The position numbers were made by a program, and so were the translations under genes. The notes beneath the pieces were generated by a model, which had not been told where the DNA came from, searched no databases, and saw only the letters and a program-made list of their open reading frames with translations. From Pirellula sp. (lineage in GTDB: Bacteria > Planctomycetota > Planctomycetia > Pirellulales > Pirellulaceae), in NCBI GenBank assembly GCA_021299695.1, contig JAJTEK010000020.1, positions 23,608 through 59,907 of the forward strand: DNA of 36,300 nt, given 5' to 3'. This document shows positions 27,967 through 35,176 of the stretch, piece by piece (within the stretch, counting starts at the first letter, position 1; each line of letters starts with the position of its first letter).

Positions 27967-28214
27967 AGGGGAGTTTGATCTCGATTGAGTCCTTGGTGGA
28001 ATCCGATGTTTGCACACGCAGAAAGGCGGATGCTTGAAGCGCGGCAGCGAGTTTACGTTTTGATCGACTTGTACGACTCCATGCGGTGAAAACATAGGCG
28101 AGCAGCCGATCGACTGGCAGAACTAGGATAGAAACAAGGGCGTTCCTTGAATCTACCCGCAAGCGAGCCCTGTGCTGAGAAAAACCCGATCAGGCCGGTG
28201 TACACTCACTCTTT
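27967..28214. other. Noncoding or remnant segment between the 226-bp array and the GAGCAC repeat
   Basis: About 250 bp with no supported gene. On the + strand, a short run (MFAHAERRMLEARQRVYVLI and so on to a stop near 28088) and, on the - strand, a run of about 65 codons leading into the array both look faintly protein-like, but neither has a family match or a sensible start and end. It may be the remnant of a gene broken by the repeats. Confidence 0.3.
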
Positions 28215-28257
28215 CGAGCACGAGCACAAGCACCGTTTCACTGAGCACGAGCACGAC
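28215..28257 (+). repeat. Left arm of a GAGCAC-type repeat element, truncated
   Basis: Hexamers GAGCAC, with one altered copy, lead to ACCGTTTCACTGAGCACGAG, the same layout as the left arm of the elements at 34745 and 35012 but with C in place of T in every hexamer. The core and the right arm are missing downstream. Confidence 0.75.
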
Positions 28258-28323
28258 ATTTGCGATTGGATGCCAGAACAAAGCGATTAACCCCTACCGG
28301 TTTCTCCCAAACCCGTTCCGCCC

Positions 28324-29976
28324 TCAACCCTTTAGCATCTTGCGAATATCCTCCAAGCGGTCCGCATCCCCGGCCCGCTTGTCCTCTCGCCATCGCACGA
28401 TCCTCGGAAACCGTACGGCAATCCCACTCTTGTGCCGACTCGACTCCTGCAAATTCTCAAACGCTAACTCCATGACCAAAACCGCCGGCACCTCATGCAC
28501 CGGACCAAATTTCTTCTGCGTATTCTCCTTGATCCATCGATCCACTCTGGTAATCTCCTGATCGCTCAAGCCCGAATATGCCTTCGCGAAAGGGACCAGA
28601 CGATCCTCCTCCCACAAGGCAAACGTGTAGTCGGAAAACATTCCCGCTCGCCTTCCGTGACCTCGCTGCGCATAGACCAACACCGCGTCGACCGTATAGG
28701 GTGTCACCTTCGACTTCCACCACGTTCCTGTCACTCGCCCAACGTCATAACGCCCATGCCGATGCTTGAGCATCAATCCCTCGGACCCATGCTCCCTTGC
28801 TGTGTCCCGCTTCTGAAACAACGCCCCCCAATCGCTGAACGAAAACACCTCGCTGATCCGCATTGCCTGCCCACCACAAGCTCCCCCCCAATCCAACGAC
28901 TCCAAAAGCCTCCGCCGCTTCTGATAAGCCTCCTGACGCACATCCTTGCCCTCATGCTCCAAAATATCGAACGCAGTAAACACGACAGGAACCTCTCCGA
29001 GCAACTTGACCCCAGGCTTCCTCCTCTGTATCCGCCTCTGCAACAACGTAAATGCCAACGGCTCCCCATCCCGAAAGCCCAACACCTCCCCGTCGAGAAC
29101 TAGCCCATCGGGTAGCACCTCTGCCGCAAGCTCGATCTCCGGAAAGCGACCCTCGAGCAACTCCTCGCCCCGAGACCATAAATAAGTACGCCCCGCTCGA
29201 CGCACCAACTGAGCCCTTATCCCATCCCACTTCCACTCAGCGAAAAAATCAACCACCGAATTCTCTTCGCTGTACCCCTGGGGCAACGGATGTGCCAAAC
29301 AGAACGGATAAGGCTTCGCGGGAGACGAACCAGAATACTCGGGTGCAACGAGCTGCTTAAAAAACGTCTCGCTCGGCTCCCATTCCCCCATCATCCGATG
29401 GCAAAGCTCCTCACTCGGAACCCCACACCACTGACTCAACGCCTTGGTCACCAACTTGGCACTCACGCCGACCCGCAAGTTCCCTGTAAGCAACTTGTTG
29501 AATACAAATCGCTCAAGCAAATCATAACGACTCCATAACTCGACCAGCGTCGATGCCAATGACTCGTCCATTTCCATCCGACGATCGGAACTCAAGGACG
29601 ACTTTCGAGTCGATCGCTGCGATCCACTGGCACTGCGAAGCAACGGGAGCAATCGCTCTGCGATCGTCTCAGACAATGTCTCCTGGCCGCCGTGCGATCG
29701 CCCCTTTGCCATCGCTGCGGCCGTCTCAGCCAAATCTCCTACCCATTGATAGGTCTCCTCAAACAACCACTCGGGAACCTCCGCACCAAGCCTCGCCGCT
29801 CGACGAATGATCCGAGTGGGCAACGAAGGCTTGAGCTTGTTGCCAAGCAGAAAGTAAAGCGCATAAGCTGCATCGGTACCGCTGGCCTGAGAGAAGTATT
29901 CCCGCATGGCCAATACCTTGTCGTTGGTCTTGGTCGTCTCGTCAAGCCTCTGATAAAGCTTCGCAAATTCTCTCAT
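28324..29976 (-). CDS. ATP-dependent DNA ligase (bacterial repair type)
   Basis: The 550-residue product has an N-terminal DNA-binding domain as in archaeal and eukaryotic ligase I (residues 1-210), then the nucleotidyltransferase core. Motif I is EWKWDGIRAQ with the adenylated lysine K249. LDGEVLGF (motif III region), FTAFDILEHEGKD, and EGLMLKHRHG followed by WWKSKV (motifs IV-V) complete the active site. The C-terminal OB domain includes KFGPVHEVPAVLVMELAFE and ends in RFPRIVRWREDK, with the R-x-P-R-F/I-x-R-x-R-x-D-K signature. It seals nicks using ATP. Its start overlaps the stop of the exonuclease gene (ATGA at 29973-29976), so the two proteins are made together and probably act in one repair pathway. 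Confidence 0.93.
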   Translation of the reverse strand: MREFAKLYQRLDETTKTNDKVLAMREYFSQASGTDAAYALYFLLGNKLKPSLPTRIIRRAARLGAEVPEWLFEETYQWVGDLAETAAAMAKGRSHGGQETLSETIAERLLPLLRSASGSQRSTRKSSLSSDRRMEMDESLASTLVELWSRYDLLERFVFNKLLTGNLRVGVSAKLVTKALSQWCGVPSEELCHRMMGEWEPSETFFKQLVAPEYSGSSPAKPYPFCLAHPLPQGYSEENSVVDFFAEWKWDGIRAQLVRRAGRTYLWSRGEELLEGRFPEIELAAEVLPDGLVLDGEVLGFRDGEPLAFTLLQRRIQRRKPGVKLLGEVPVVFTAFDILEHEGKDVRQEAYQKRRRLLESLDWGGACGGQAMRISEVFSFSDWGALFQKRDTAREHGSEGLMLKHRHGRYDVGRVTGTWWKSKVTPYTVDAVLVYAQRGHGRRAGMFSDYTFALWEEDRLVPFAKAYSGLSDQEITRVDRWIKENTQKKFGPVHEVPAVLVMELAFENLQESSRHKSGIAVRFPRIVRWREDKRAGDADRLEDIRKMLKG

Positions 29977-31019
29977 GAAGCTTCCTCTGATTTCTCGGCT
30001 AGCGTGGGCTCGGACTCCTCACCAGCAAAACGCGTCTGCAAAACCTCGGCCGCAGTTCCACACTCTGTCAAATACCTCGATACAACCTCGGAAAAACCAT
30101 GGGTCACCCAAACTTGCTCCGGTTGACACTGCCCGATAGCTGTGAGCAAATCAGGCCAATCGACATGGTCCGATAGCACAAAACCACGCTCGACATTCCG
30201 CCTTCGTCGCGTTCCGCGGATCGCCATCCATCCCGAAGCCATCGCAATCGATGGATCCGAAAATCGCTCCATCCATGGCGTCGATTGTGTCGACGGGGGA
30301 CCTATGACCAACGATTCAGACCAATCGTGCTGCCCCCCAAGCGATGCGGCCGAGGGCAACTCAGGCAACGCAACCCCAGCAGACACATAAGCTCGATTCG
30401 GTCCGAGCATCGCCCCATGCACCGCAACCTTCGAGGCAACCTCCACCCCACATTCTCGAAAGATCTCTGCAAGCACCCGCTGGGCCTTGCCCACCGAATA
30501 AGCCAGCAGCAGACTCGTTCGCCCCTGCCGCTGATTCTCCTCCCACCATCCAATCATCTCCTGGATCACAAGCCTCGTCTCGGGCCATCGAAATACCGGC
30601 AATCCAAAAGTCGATTCGCTCACCATCAAATCGCAACGCACAGGCTCCCATGCATCGCAAGTCAAATCGGATTGAAGCTTGTAATCTCCAGTGATCAATG
30701 CCACGCGACCTGCGACTTCAATCCGAACCTGCGAGGAACCCAATATGTGCCCTGCCGGATGCAAAGATACCCTCGCATCCTTGATCCTCAAACTCTCCCC
30801 GTAAGCGACCGTCTGCAAGTCGATCGATTGACCCAAACGAACCCTCAAGAGCGACTCGCTCGATTTGGCCGACAGATAACGCTTGCTCCCCGACCTCGCA
30901 TGATCCGCGTGCGCATGGGTCAAAATTGCACAATCGACACTTGCCCATGGATCGACGTAAAAATCTCCGGCCGGGCAATAAAGACCACGCGGCGTGCATT
31001 CGAGCAAATCACGGAACAT
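29973..31019 (-). CDS. Ligase-associated DNA exonuclease (metallo-beta-lactamase / beta-CASP-like fold)
   Basis: From the ATG at 31019 the product is 348 residues. It has the metallo-beta-lactamase metal motif THAHADH at residues 34-40, then HPAGHILGSSQVRIE (a metal His in G-H), TGDYK (metal Asp) and ESTFGLPVFRW, typical of the group called ligase-associated exonuclease and related to the mRNA 3'-processing factor family. Members known biochemically are metal-dependent DNA exonucleases in bacterial repair clusters. An upstream in-frame ATG at 31103 would run through the terminator hairpin of the rps genes, so the later start is chosen. It overlaps the ligase gene. The other usual partners, an Lhr-like helicase and a metallophosphoesterase, are not in this window. 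Confidence 0.92.
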   Translation of the reverse strand: MFRDLLECTPRGLYCPAGDFYVDPWASVDCAILTHAHADHARSGSKRYLSAKSSESLLRVRLGQSIDLQTVAYGESLRIKDARVSLHPAGHILGSSQVRIEVAGRVALITGDYKLQSDLTCDAWEPVRCDLMVSESTFGLPVFRWPETRLVIQEMIGWWEENQRQGRTSLLLAYSVGKAQRVLAEIFRECGVEVASKVAVHGAMLGPNRAYVSAGVALPELPSAASLGGQHDWSESLVIGPPSTQSTPWMERFSDPSIAMASGWMAIRGTRRRRNVERGFVLSDHVDWPDLLTAIGQCQPEQVWVTHGFSEVVSRYLTECGTAAEVLQTRFAGEESEPTLAEKSEEAS

Positions 31020-31041
31020 CGCTGCCACCCCTTGGCCCCTA

Positions 31042-31075
31042 CAAAAGAAAAACACCCCCAGAGGTCTGGAGGTGT
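31042..31075 (-). terminator. Rho-independent terminator of the rpsL-rpsG unit
   Basis: On the - strand a stem of ten paired positions with one mismatch (arms 31052-31061 and 31066-31075) and a four-base loop is followed directly by TGTTTTTCTTTTGT. It lies about 85 bases after the rpsG stop and ends 23 bases before the exonuclease start, so it separates the ribosomal genes from the repair pair. Confidence 0.85.
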
Positions 31076-31158
31076 CTTGAAGACTTTTATGATTGTAGAC
31101 CAAAGGTCCAGGCCAAGCGGCCCGATCTATGGTATCCGACCAAGCTTAACTCGCCAAA

Positions 31159-31629
31159 CTACCAAGCAAAGTGAGCGAACGCCTTGTTCGCATCAGCCAT
31201 GCGGTGGGTGTTTTCCCGCTTGGTAATCGCGGTGCCTTCCTTGCGATAAGCTGCCATGAGTTCATCGGCTAGCTTGGTCGAGGTCGCTCGGCCCTTCTTG
31301 TCCCGAACGGCACTGAGAATCCAGCGGAACGCAAGCGACTGCTGACGGTTCTTATTGACTTGCATCGGAACTTGGTAAGAAGCACCACCGACTCGCTTGG
31401 AGCGGACTTCGATGTAGGGCTTCACGTTCTCGATCGCTTGCTCGAAAACCTCAACCGCAGGTCGATCCTTGATCTTCTCTGCAATCTCATCGAACGCATC
31501 GTAGATTACGCCATAAGCGACGGTTTTCTTGCCATCGTACATCAAGCAGTTGACAAACTTGGCAACCAACAGTGAATTGTGGCGCGGATCAGGACGAAGG
31601 GTCGTCTTCGAAGCGGTGATTTTTCCCAT
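31159..31629 (-). CDS. rpsG: 30S ribosomal protein S7
   Basis: The 156-residue product matches S7 along its whole length. It has [20 protein letters not shown] at the N-terminus, the conserved [20 protein letters not shown], and [18 protein letters not shown], then RRWxxxxxR-type C-terminal helices ([13 protein letters not shown] and [15 protein letters not shown]). S7 binds the 3' domain of 16S rRNA and starts assembly of the head of the small subunit. It follows rpsL by 64 bases on the same strand, and a terminator follows, so the unit ends here without fusA or tuf. Confidence 0.98.
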   Translation of the reverse strand: MGKITASKTTLRPDPRHNSLLVAKFVNCLMYDGKKTVAYGVIYDAFDEIAEKIKDRPAVEVFEQAIENVKPYIEVRSKRVGGASYQVPMQVNKNRQQSLAFRWILSAVRDKKGRATSTKLADELMAAYRKEGTAITKRENTHRMADANKAFAHFAW

Positions 31630-31693
31630 AGGGCAGAAGGCTCTTTAATGCGAAGGGTAAGGTGAATTTTGGGTTGAAGGACCAGCGACAAGG

Positions 31694-32071
31694 CTAGGAC
31701 TTCTTCGGGCTCTTTGCTCCGTAGCGACTACGGGATTGCTTGCGTCCATTGACCCCGAGAGTATCACGGCAGCCTCGGACCACTTGATATCGCACTCCAG
31801 GCAAGTCTCGCACGCGACCACCGCGGATCAAAACGATCGAGTGCTCCTGGAGGTTGTGCCCCTCGCCAGGAATGTACACGGTCACTTCCTTGCCATTGCT
31901 CAGACGGACACGAGTGATCTTCCGCAAAGCCGAATTCGGCTTCTTCGGTGTCATCGTCTTGACCATCAAACAAACTCCCTGCTTCTGGGGGCATCGCTCC
32001 AGAACCGGGCTCTTGGTCGTCTTGTGCTGCACGACACGGTTGCGTCGAACAAGTTGATTAATCGTTGGCAT
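31694..32071 (-). CDS. rpsL: 30S ribosomal protein S12
   Basis: The 125-residue product aligns with E. coli S12 without gaps through residue 100. The decoding-centre loop [11 protein letters not shown] holds K43 and K44, and the second loop reads [12 protein letters not shown]. Residue 88 is therefore arginine (codon CGA at 31808-31810), whereas E. coli has lysine. S12 sits at the A site and controls decoding accuracy. The gene follows tRNA-Leu(CAA) by 75 bases and precedes rpsG. Confidence 0.98.
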   Translation of the reverse strand: MPTINQLVRRNRVVQHKTTKSPVLERCPQKQGVCLMVKTMTPKKPNSALRKITRVRLSNGKEVTVYIPGEGHNLQEHSIVLIRGGRVRDLPGVRYQVVRGCRDTLGVNGRKQSRSRYGAKSPKKS

Positions 32072-32146
32072 ACAGTCTCAAAGGTTCCGAATTCTAACGT
32101 TCAAATGGTTTGGACGATCCAATTGTCTGGAGAATCCCATCGTAAG

Positions 32147-32229
32147 TACCAAAGGTGGGAGTCGAACCCACACGTCCTTGCGGACACAGGATTTTGAGTC
32201 CAGCGCGTCTGCCATTCCGCCACTTTGGC
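32147..32229 (-). tRNA. tRNA-Leu (anticodon CAA)
   Basis: On the - strand the acceptor stem pairs GCCAAAG with CTTTGGT (one G-U pair), with discriminator A. The anticodon arm is CTGGA / loop CTCAAAA / TCCTG, giving anticodon CAA for UUG codons; one T-T mismatch lies in the stem. The variable arm is long, as in leucine tRNAs (TGTCCGCAAGGACG), and the T loop is TTCGA. CCA is not encoded. It lies 75 bases upstream of rpsL and may share its transcript. Confidence 0.94.
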
Positions 32230-32281
32230 ATTCCCCGAGCAAATTCCAAACGAAATTTCCTCGGCTAATTTAAGAGCGGAG

Positions 32282-32311
32282 AGTTTACCGGCGAACCCAG
32301 AGGATGAGCAA
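32282..32311 (-). promoter_or_regulatory. Candidate promoter for tRNA-Leu(CAA), rpsL and rpsG
   Basis: On the - strand TTGCTC (32306-32311) and TAAACT (32282-32287) are separated by 18 bases and end 52 bases before the tRNA. The spacing is good, the boxes are average. Confidence 0.3.
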
Positions 32312-32352
32312 GTCCACCGACCCGGTTTTCCAGCAAAATTTCCCCAACTTGC

Positions 32353-33576
32353 TCACAAAACCCGGCCGATCAGGCACTTGAGATAATCGGTCTCCGGACA
32401 ATGAATGTTGACAGGATGGTCGGCCGACGGCCCCCGATTCTCCAATATTTGCAAATCGCGACCCGCCCGACGGGCTGCCCCAAGCAACACCTCGACGAAA
32501 TCCGAACGACTCACGCGACCCGAACAACTGCAACTTACCAACACCCCGCCTGGACGTAAACACCGCATCGCCAAGTAGTTAAGTCGATGATAAGCGGCCA
32601 AAGCCCTGGGCACCTTGTCCCGCGCTCCGGCCAACTTCGGCGGATCCAATACCACCATGTCAAACAACTCCTGTCGGTCGACCCGGGCCGACAATGCCTC
32701 AAAAAAATCCGCCTGCTCCCACTCAACTCCCCCCAAAATCCCATTCGCCGCCGCATTTTGCCTCCCCAAATCCAATGCCCTTGCACTCGAGTCGACCCCC
32801 ACGACCGACGAACAACCCCCAAGCTTCGCCAACGTCAAAGCGAATCCACCCGCATAAGTGCACACATCCAATACCCTCCCACCCGAAGGTACCCAACGGC
32901 TCGCCGCAAGCCGATTCTCCCGCTGATCCAAGTAATACCCAGTCTTTTGACCACCCACCAGATCGACCCGCCATGTCAACCCATTCTCTCGTAGACTCAA
33001 AGTCCCTTCGGGCAACTGACCATAGACCAACCGCTCCTGGACCTCTAATCCCTCGCTCCGGGCCGTTTTCTCATCGATACTCAACGAAATACTCAGCGGC
33101 TTGATCTGCTCAACAAGCTGTCCCAATATCCCATCCAAATAAGGCATCAGGACCCGCGCGTTGACCTGAACGACCAAATGCCCCGCAAAACCATCGACCA
33201 CCAACCCACTGAGAAAATCCCCCTCACTGTTGATCCATCGCAATCCATCGACCTGACCCGAACCGGCCAAGTACTGACGACGAAGCTCGATCGCTTGGCC
33301 TATCCGAACAGCGAACCGCTCCGCATCGATCCACTGGTCCTGCGACCAAACATACATCCGAACCCGAATCCGGCTCTCAGGATGGTACAAACCACGCCCA
33401 ATCCACCTGCCATCAGCTCCCAAAACATCGACCTGCTCGCCTAGCCTCGGCGGACTGACCGACTCGACCAACGATGCCTCCAATATCCACGGATGACGAC
33501 CTAACGACTCGCGCCCCTTGCCCGGCTTGAGCCGGACCGCACGAATCCTAGTTGAGTTGTAAGGCTCCAACGGCAT
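32353..33576 (-). CDS. RlmI-like class I SAM-dependent rRNA (cytosine-C5) methyltransferase
   Basis: The 407-residue product has an N-terminal PUA-like domain (residues about 10-80, with GRHPWILEASL), a middle domain with GDFLSGLVVDGF, and a methyltransferase domain: QKTGYYLDQRENR at 210-222, motif I VLDVCTYAGGFALTLAKLG at 235-253, the acidic SAM-ribose residue in GVDSSARAL, the catalytic-loop DPPK at 311-314, and SCSCSGRVS, which holds the likely catalytic cysteine. This is the layout of RlmI, which makes m5C1962 in 23S rRNA; related RlmK/RlmL-type enzymes are the main alternative. It lies upstream of the tRNA-Leu/rps group on the same strand and is divergent from the SHD1 gene. Confidence 0.88.
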   Translation of the reverse strand: MPLEPYNSTRIRAVRLKPGKGRESLGRHPWILEASLVESVSPPRLGEQVDVLGADGRWIGRGLYHPESRIRVRMYVWSQDQWIDAERFAVRIGQAIELRRQYLAGSGQVDGLRWINSEGDFLSGLVVDGFAGHLVVQVNARVLMPYLDGILGQLVEQIKPLSISLSIDEKTARSEGLEVQERLVYGQLPEGTLSLRENGLTWRVDLVGGQKTGYYLDQRENRLAASRWVPSGGRVLDVCTYAGGFALTLAKLGGCSSVVGVDSSARALDLGRQNAAANGILGGVEWEQADFFEALSARVDRQELFDMVVLDPPKLAGARDKVPRALAAYHRLNYLAMRCLRPGGVLVSCSCSGRVSRSDFVEVLLGAARRAGRDLQILENRGPSADHPVNIHCPETDYLKCLIGRVL

Positions 33577-33615
33577 TGACTTTCAGTTCAAAGGAATCCA
33601 AGCTAGAATACTGAT

Positions 33616-33680
33616 GCATCGCCCACCGATGCCCTTCAACCCAGCGAGGCGATAAGCTCGCAATAAATATCGCCCCTCGC
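33616..33680. other. Two adjacent hairpins in the divergent intergenic region
   Basis: GCATCG-CCCAC-CGATGC (33616-33632) is a perfect 6-bp stem. At 33644-33680, GCGAGGCGAT pairs with ATCGcccCTCGC across a 15-base loop. They lie in the 172-bp gap between the divergent rRNA methyltransferase and SHD1 genes and could be operators or RNA leader structures; function unknown. Confidence 0.4.
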
Positions 33681-33733
33681 AGGGGACACCCAATCCAACG
33701 AGCTTACCAAACCGACCATCCGTAAAAGGTACT

Positions 33734-33738
33734 GAGGA
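33734..33738 (+). promoter_or_regulatory. Ribosome binding site of the SHD1 protein gene
   Basis: GAGGA ends ten bases before the ATG at 33749, supporting that start. Confidence 0.6.
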
Positions 33739-33748
33739 AATCCGTCCA

Positions 33749-34714
33749 ATGAAATCGGCATCTTTCTTTTTCTCGATGTTTTCGATCTGCCTGTCCTGCT
33801 CAATGAGCCTCGCTAGGGAATGGACCGATAAAACCGGCAACGTCAAAGTCAACGGTACCCTCATCGCCGCTGACCAAAAAGACATCGTCGTGAAACTCGA
33901 CCAAGCCGTCAAAGGTCGCGAACTCCTAGCCATCGACATCGCCGAACTCTCCGAAGCCGACCAAAAATTCCTCATGCTCGAGGAAAGCGAAGGCCAACTC
34001 AAAGCCGCAACCGAAAAACACTCCTGGGGACTCAAAAACGGAATGAATGTCTTCGGAAAAGTCGTCGGATTCAATCGCAAAGATGTCACCCTACAACGCC
34101 GCCGAGGCAAACTCTATGTCAACGACCGACCCTTCGAAAACCTTCCCGAAGTCTACCGCCGAATGGTCCCACGCATCGTCGAACACTTCGAAAAGAAAAC
34201 CTTCGCCAACGACTCCCAATTCAACGACTGGGTCCTAGCCCAAAAAGCCGAAGCCCGTACCTTCACCTGCGAAGGTGTCCTCATGGAACTGCCCAACGGC
34301 GAAGAATACGGCATCCCCTTCTTCTTCTTCAAAGACATGGAACTCAAAGTCCTCGAACCCCAGTGGGATGAATGGCTCGCGGCTAACCAAGCCTCCAAAC
34401 AAGACGAAGAAACCAAAAGACAACAATCCCTCTACCTGCAATCCCAAGCCGCCGCCTACCAACAATCCACCCAACAAAACCAAGCCTACCAACAAGAAAT
34501 GATGCAAATCGCTCGCATGCAACTCCAAATGCAAGCCGTTGCAGCCGGCGTATTTAGCATGTGGGAAGTCTACCTCTACCCACCCGTCGGCGTGGCAGCC
34601 TACCCCATCTCCGTCGTCGTCAACGCCCGAAACTCCTTCGACGCAGCCAATATCGCCAGCGCCAATAACCCAGGATACGTCGTCGGACCAATCCGAAAAT
34701 TCGCCGGATACTAA
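33749..34714 (+). CDS. Secreted SHD1-domain protein
   Basis: The 321-residue product has a signal peptide (FFFSMFSICLSCSMSLA) and then the SHD1 (SLA1 homology domain 1) start REWTDKTGNVKVNGTLI at residues 23-39, followed by VVKLDQAVKGRELLAIDIAELSEADQKFL. A second, weaker copy of the same layout follows at about residues 95-140 (VVGFNRKDVTLQRRRGKLYVNDRPFENLPEVY). The region about 215-265 is rich in glutamine and alanine and may form a coiled coil, and the tail is hydrophobic (PVGVAAYPISVVV). SHD1 proteins are numerous in planctomycetes and are thought to bind proteins or peptides; no enzyme motif is seen. It is a single gene: divergent from the methyltransferase upstream and followed by the GAGTAC repeat elements. 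Confidence 0.82.
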   Translation: MKSASFFFSMFSICLSCSMSLAREWTDKTGNVKVNGTLIAADQKDIVVKLDQAVKGRELLAIDIAELSEADQKFLMLEESEGQLKAATEKHSWGLKNGMNVFGKVVGFNRKDVTLQRRRGKLYVNDRPFENLPEVYRRMVPRIVEHFEKKTFANDSQFNDWVLAQKAEARTFTCEGVLMELPNGEEYGIPFFFFKDMELKVLEPQWDEWLAANQASKQDEETKRQQSLYLQSQAAAYQQSTQQNQAYQQEMMQIARMQLQMQAVAAGVFSMWEVYLYPPVGVAAYPISVVVNARNSFDAANIASANNPGYVVGPIRKFAGY

Positions 34715-34727
34715 GCTTTCTCACGCT

Positions 34728-34918
34728 GCAGTTCCAACAGCCATCGAGTACGAGTACGAGTACGAGTACCGCTTCACTGAGTACGAGTACGACGAAATCC
34801 CAACGGAAACACGAACAATCGTTTAACCCGCAGCCAACGGCGAGGAAGTTGCTATCTGGCACTCTTCTCGTACTCAGTCCGCCGCGGCGGACGGTACTCG
34901 TACTCGTACTCGTACTCG
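34728..34918. repeat. GAGTAC inverted-repeat element, copy A
   Basis: A 16-bp lead (GCAGTTCCAACAGCCA) precedes a 27-bp left arm of four CGAGTA hexamers ending in CCG (34745-34771). The exact reverse complement lies at 34892-34918. A second pair of 11 bp (CTGAGTACGAG at 34777-34787 and its complement at 34867-34877) lies inside. Between the two right-arm parts is a 16-bp palindrome GTCCGCCGCGGCGGAC (34877-34892). The core of about 80 bases carries CGAACAATCGTTTAACCCGC. The whole can fold into one long hairpin or cruciform. Open frames through it encode only repeats such as EYEYEYRFTEYEY and are not real genes. It and copy B fill most of the 462-bp gap before the ceramidase-like gene. Confidence 0.92.
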
Positions 34919-34994
34919 AAGCGATCGAGTTCAGCAATCTGTCCAATTGGTCCCCAAGTTCCGCGAACCGCCGCGATCAACGATCGGCATCGAC

Positions 34995-35176
34995 GCAGTT
35001 CCAACAGCCACCGAGTACGAGTACCGCTTCGCTGAGTACGAGTACGACGAAATCCCAACGGAAACACGAACAATCGTTTAACCCGCAGCCAACGGCGAGG
35101 AAGCTGCCATCTGGCACTCTTCTCGTACTCAGTCCGCCGCGGCGGACGGTACTCGTAATCCCAACGGAAGCTCGAA
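34995..35176. repeat. GAGTAC inverted-repeat element, copy B
   Basis: This has the same lead, core, inner stem (35032-35042 with 35122-35132) and palindrome (35132-35147) as copy A, with nearly identical sequence. Both arms are shorter: the left arm has two hexamers (35012-35026), the right arm about one and a half (35147-35157), leaving an 11-bp outer stem. After the right arm the sequence continues into a second partial copy of the core (AATCCCAACGGAAGCTCGAA), which ends directly at the stop codon of the ceramidase-like gene. Confidence 0.9.

Noticed and set aside
27057-28162. Several long Pro/Gly/Arg-rich open frames on both strands over the 226-bp array
   Set aside because: The unit length (226 bp) shifts the frame at each repeat and the same DNA is open in several frames because it lacks stop codons, so these are not repeat proteins.
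31736-32197. Open frame antisense to rpsL ending in the tRNA-Leu gene (RWESNPHVLADTGF)
   Set aside because: The ending is the usual false translation of a tRNA gene and the rest is the shadow of rpsL.
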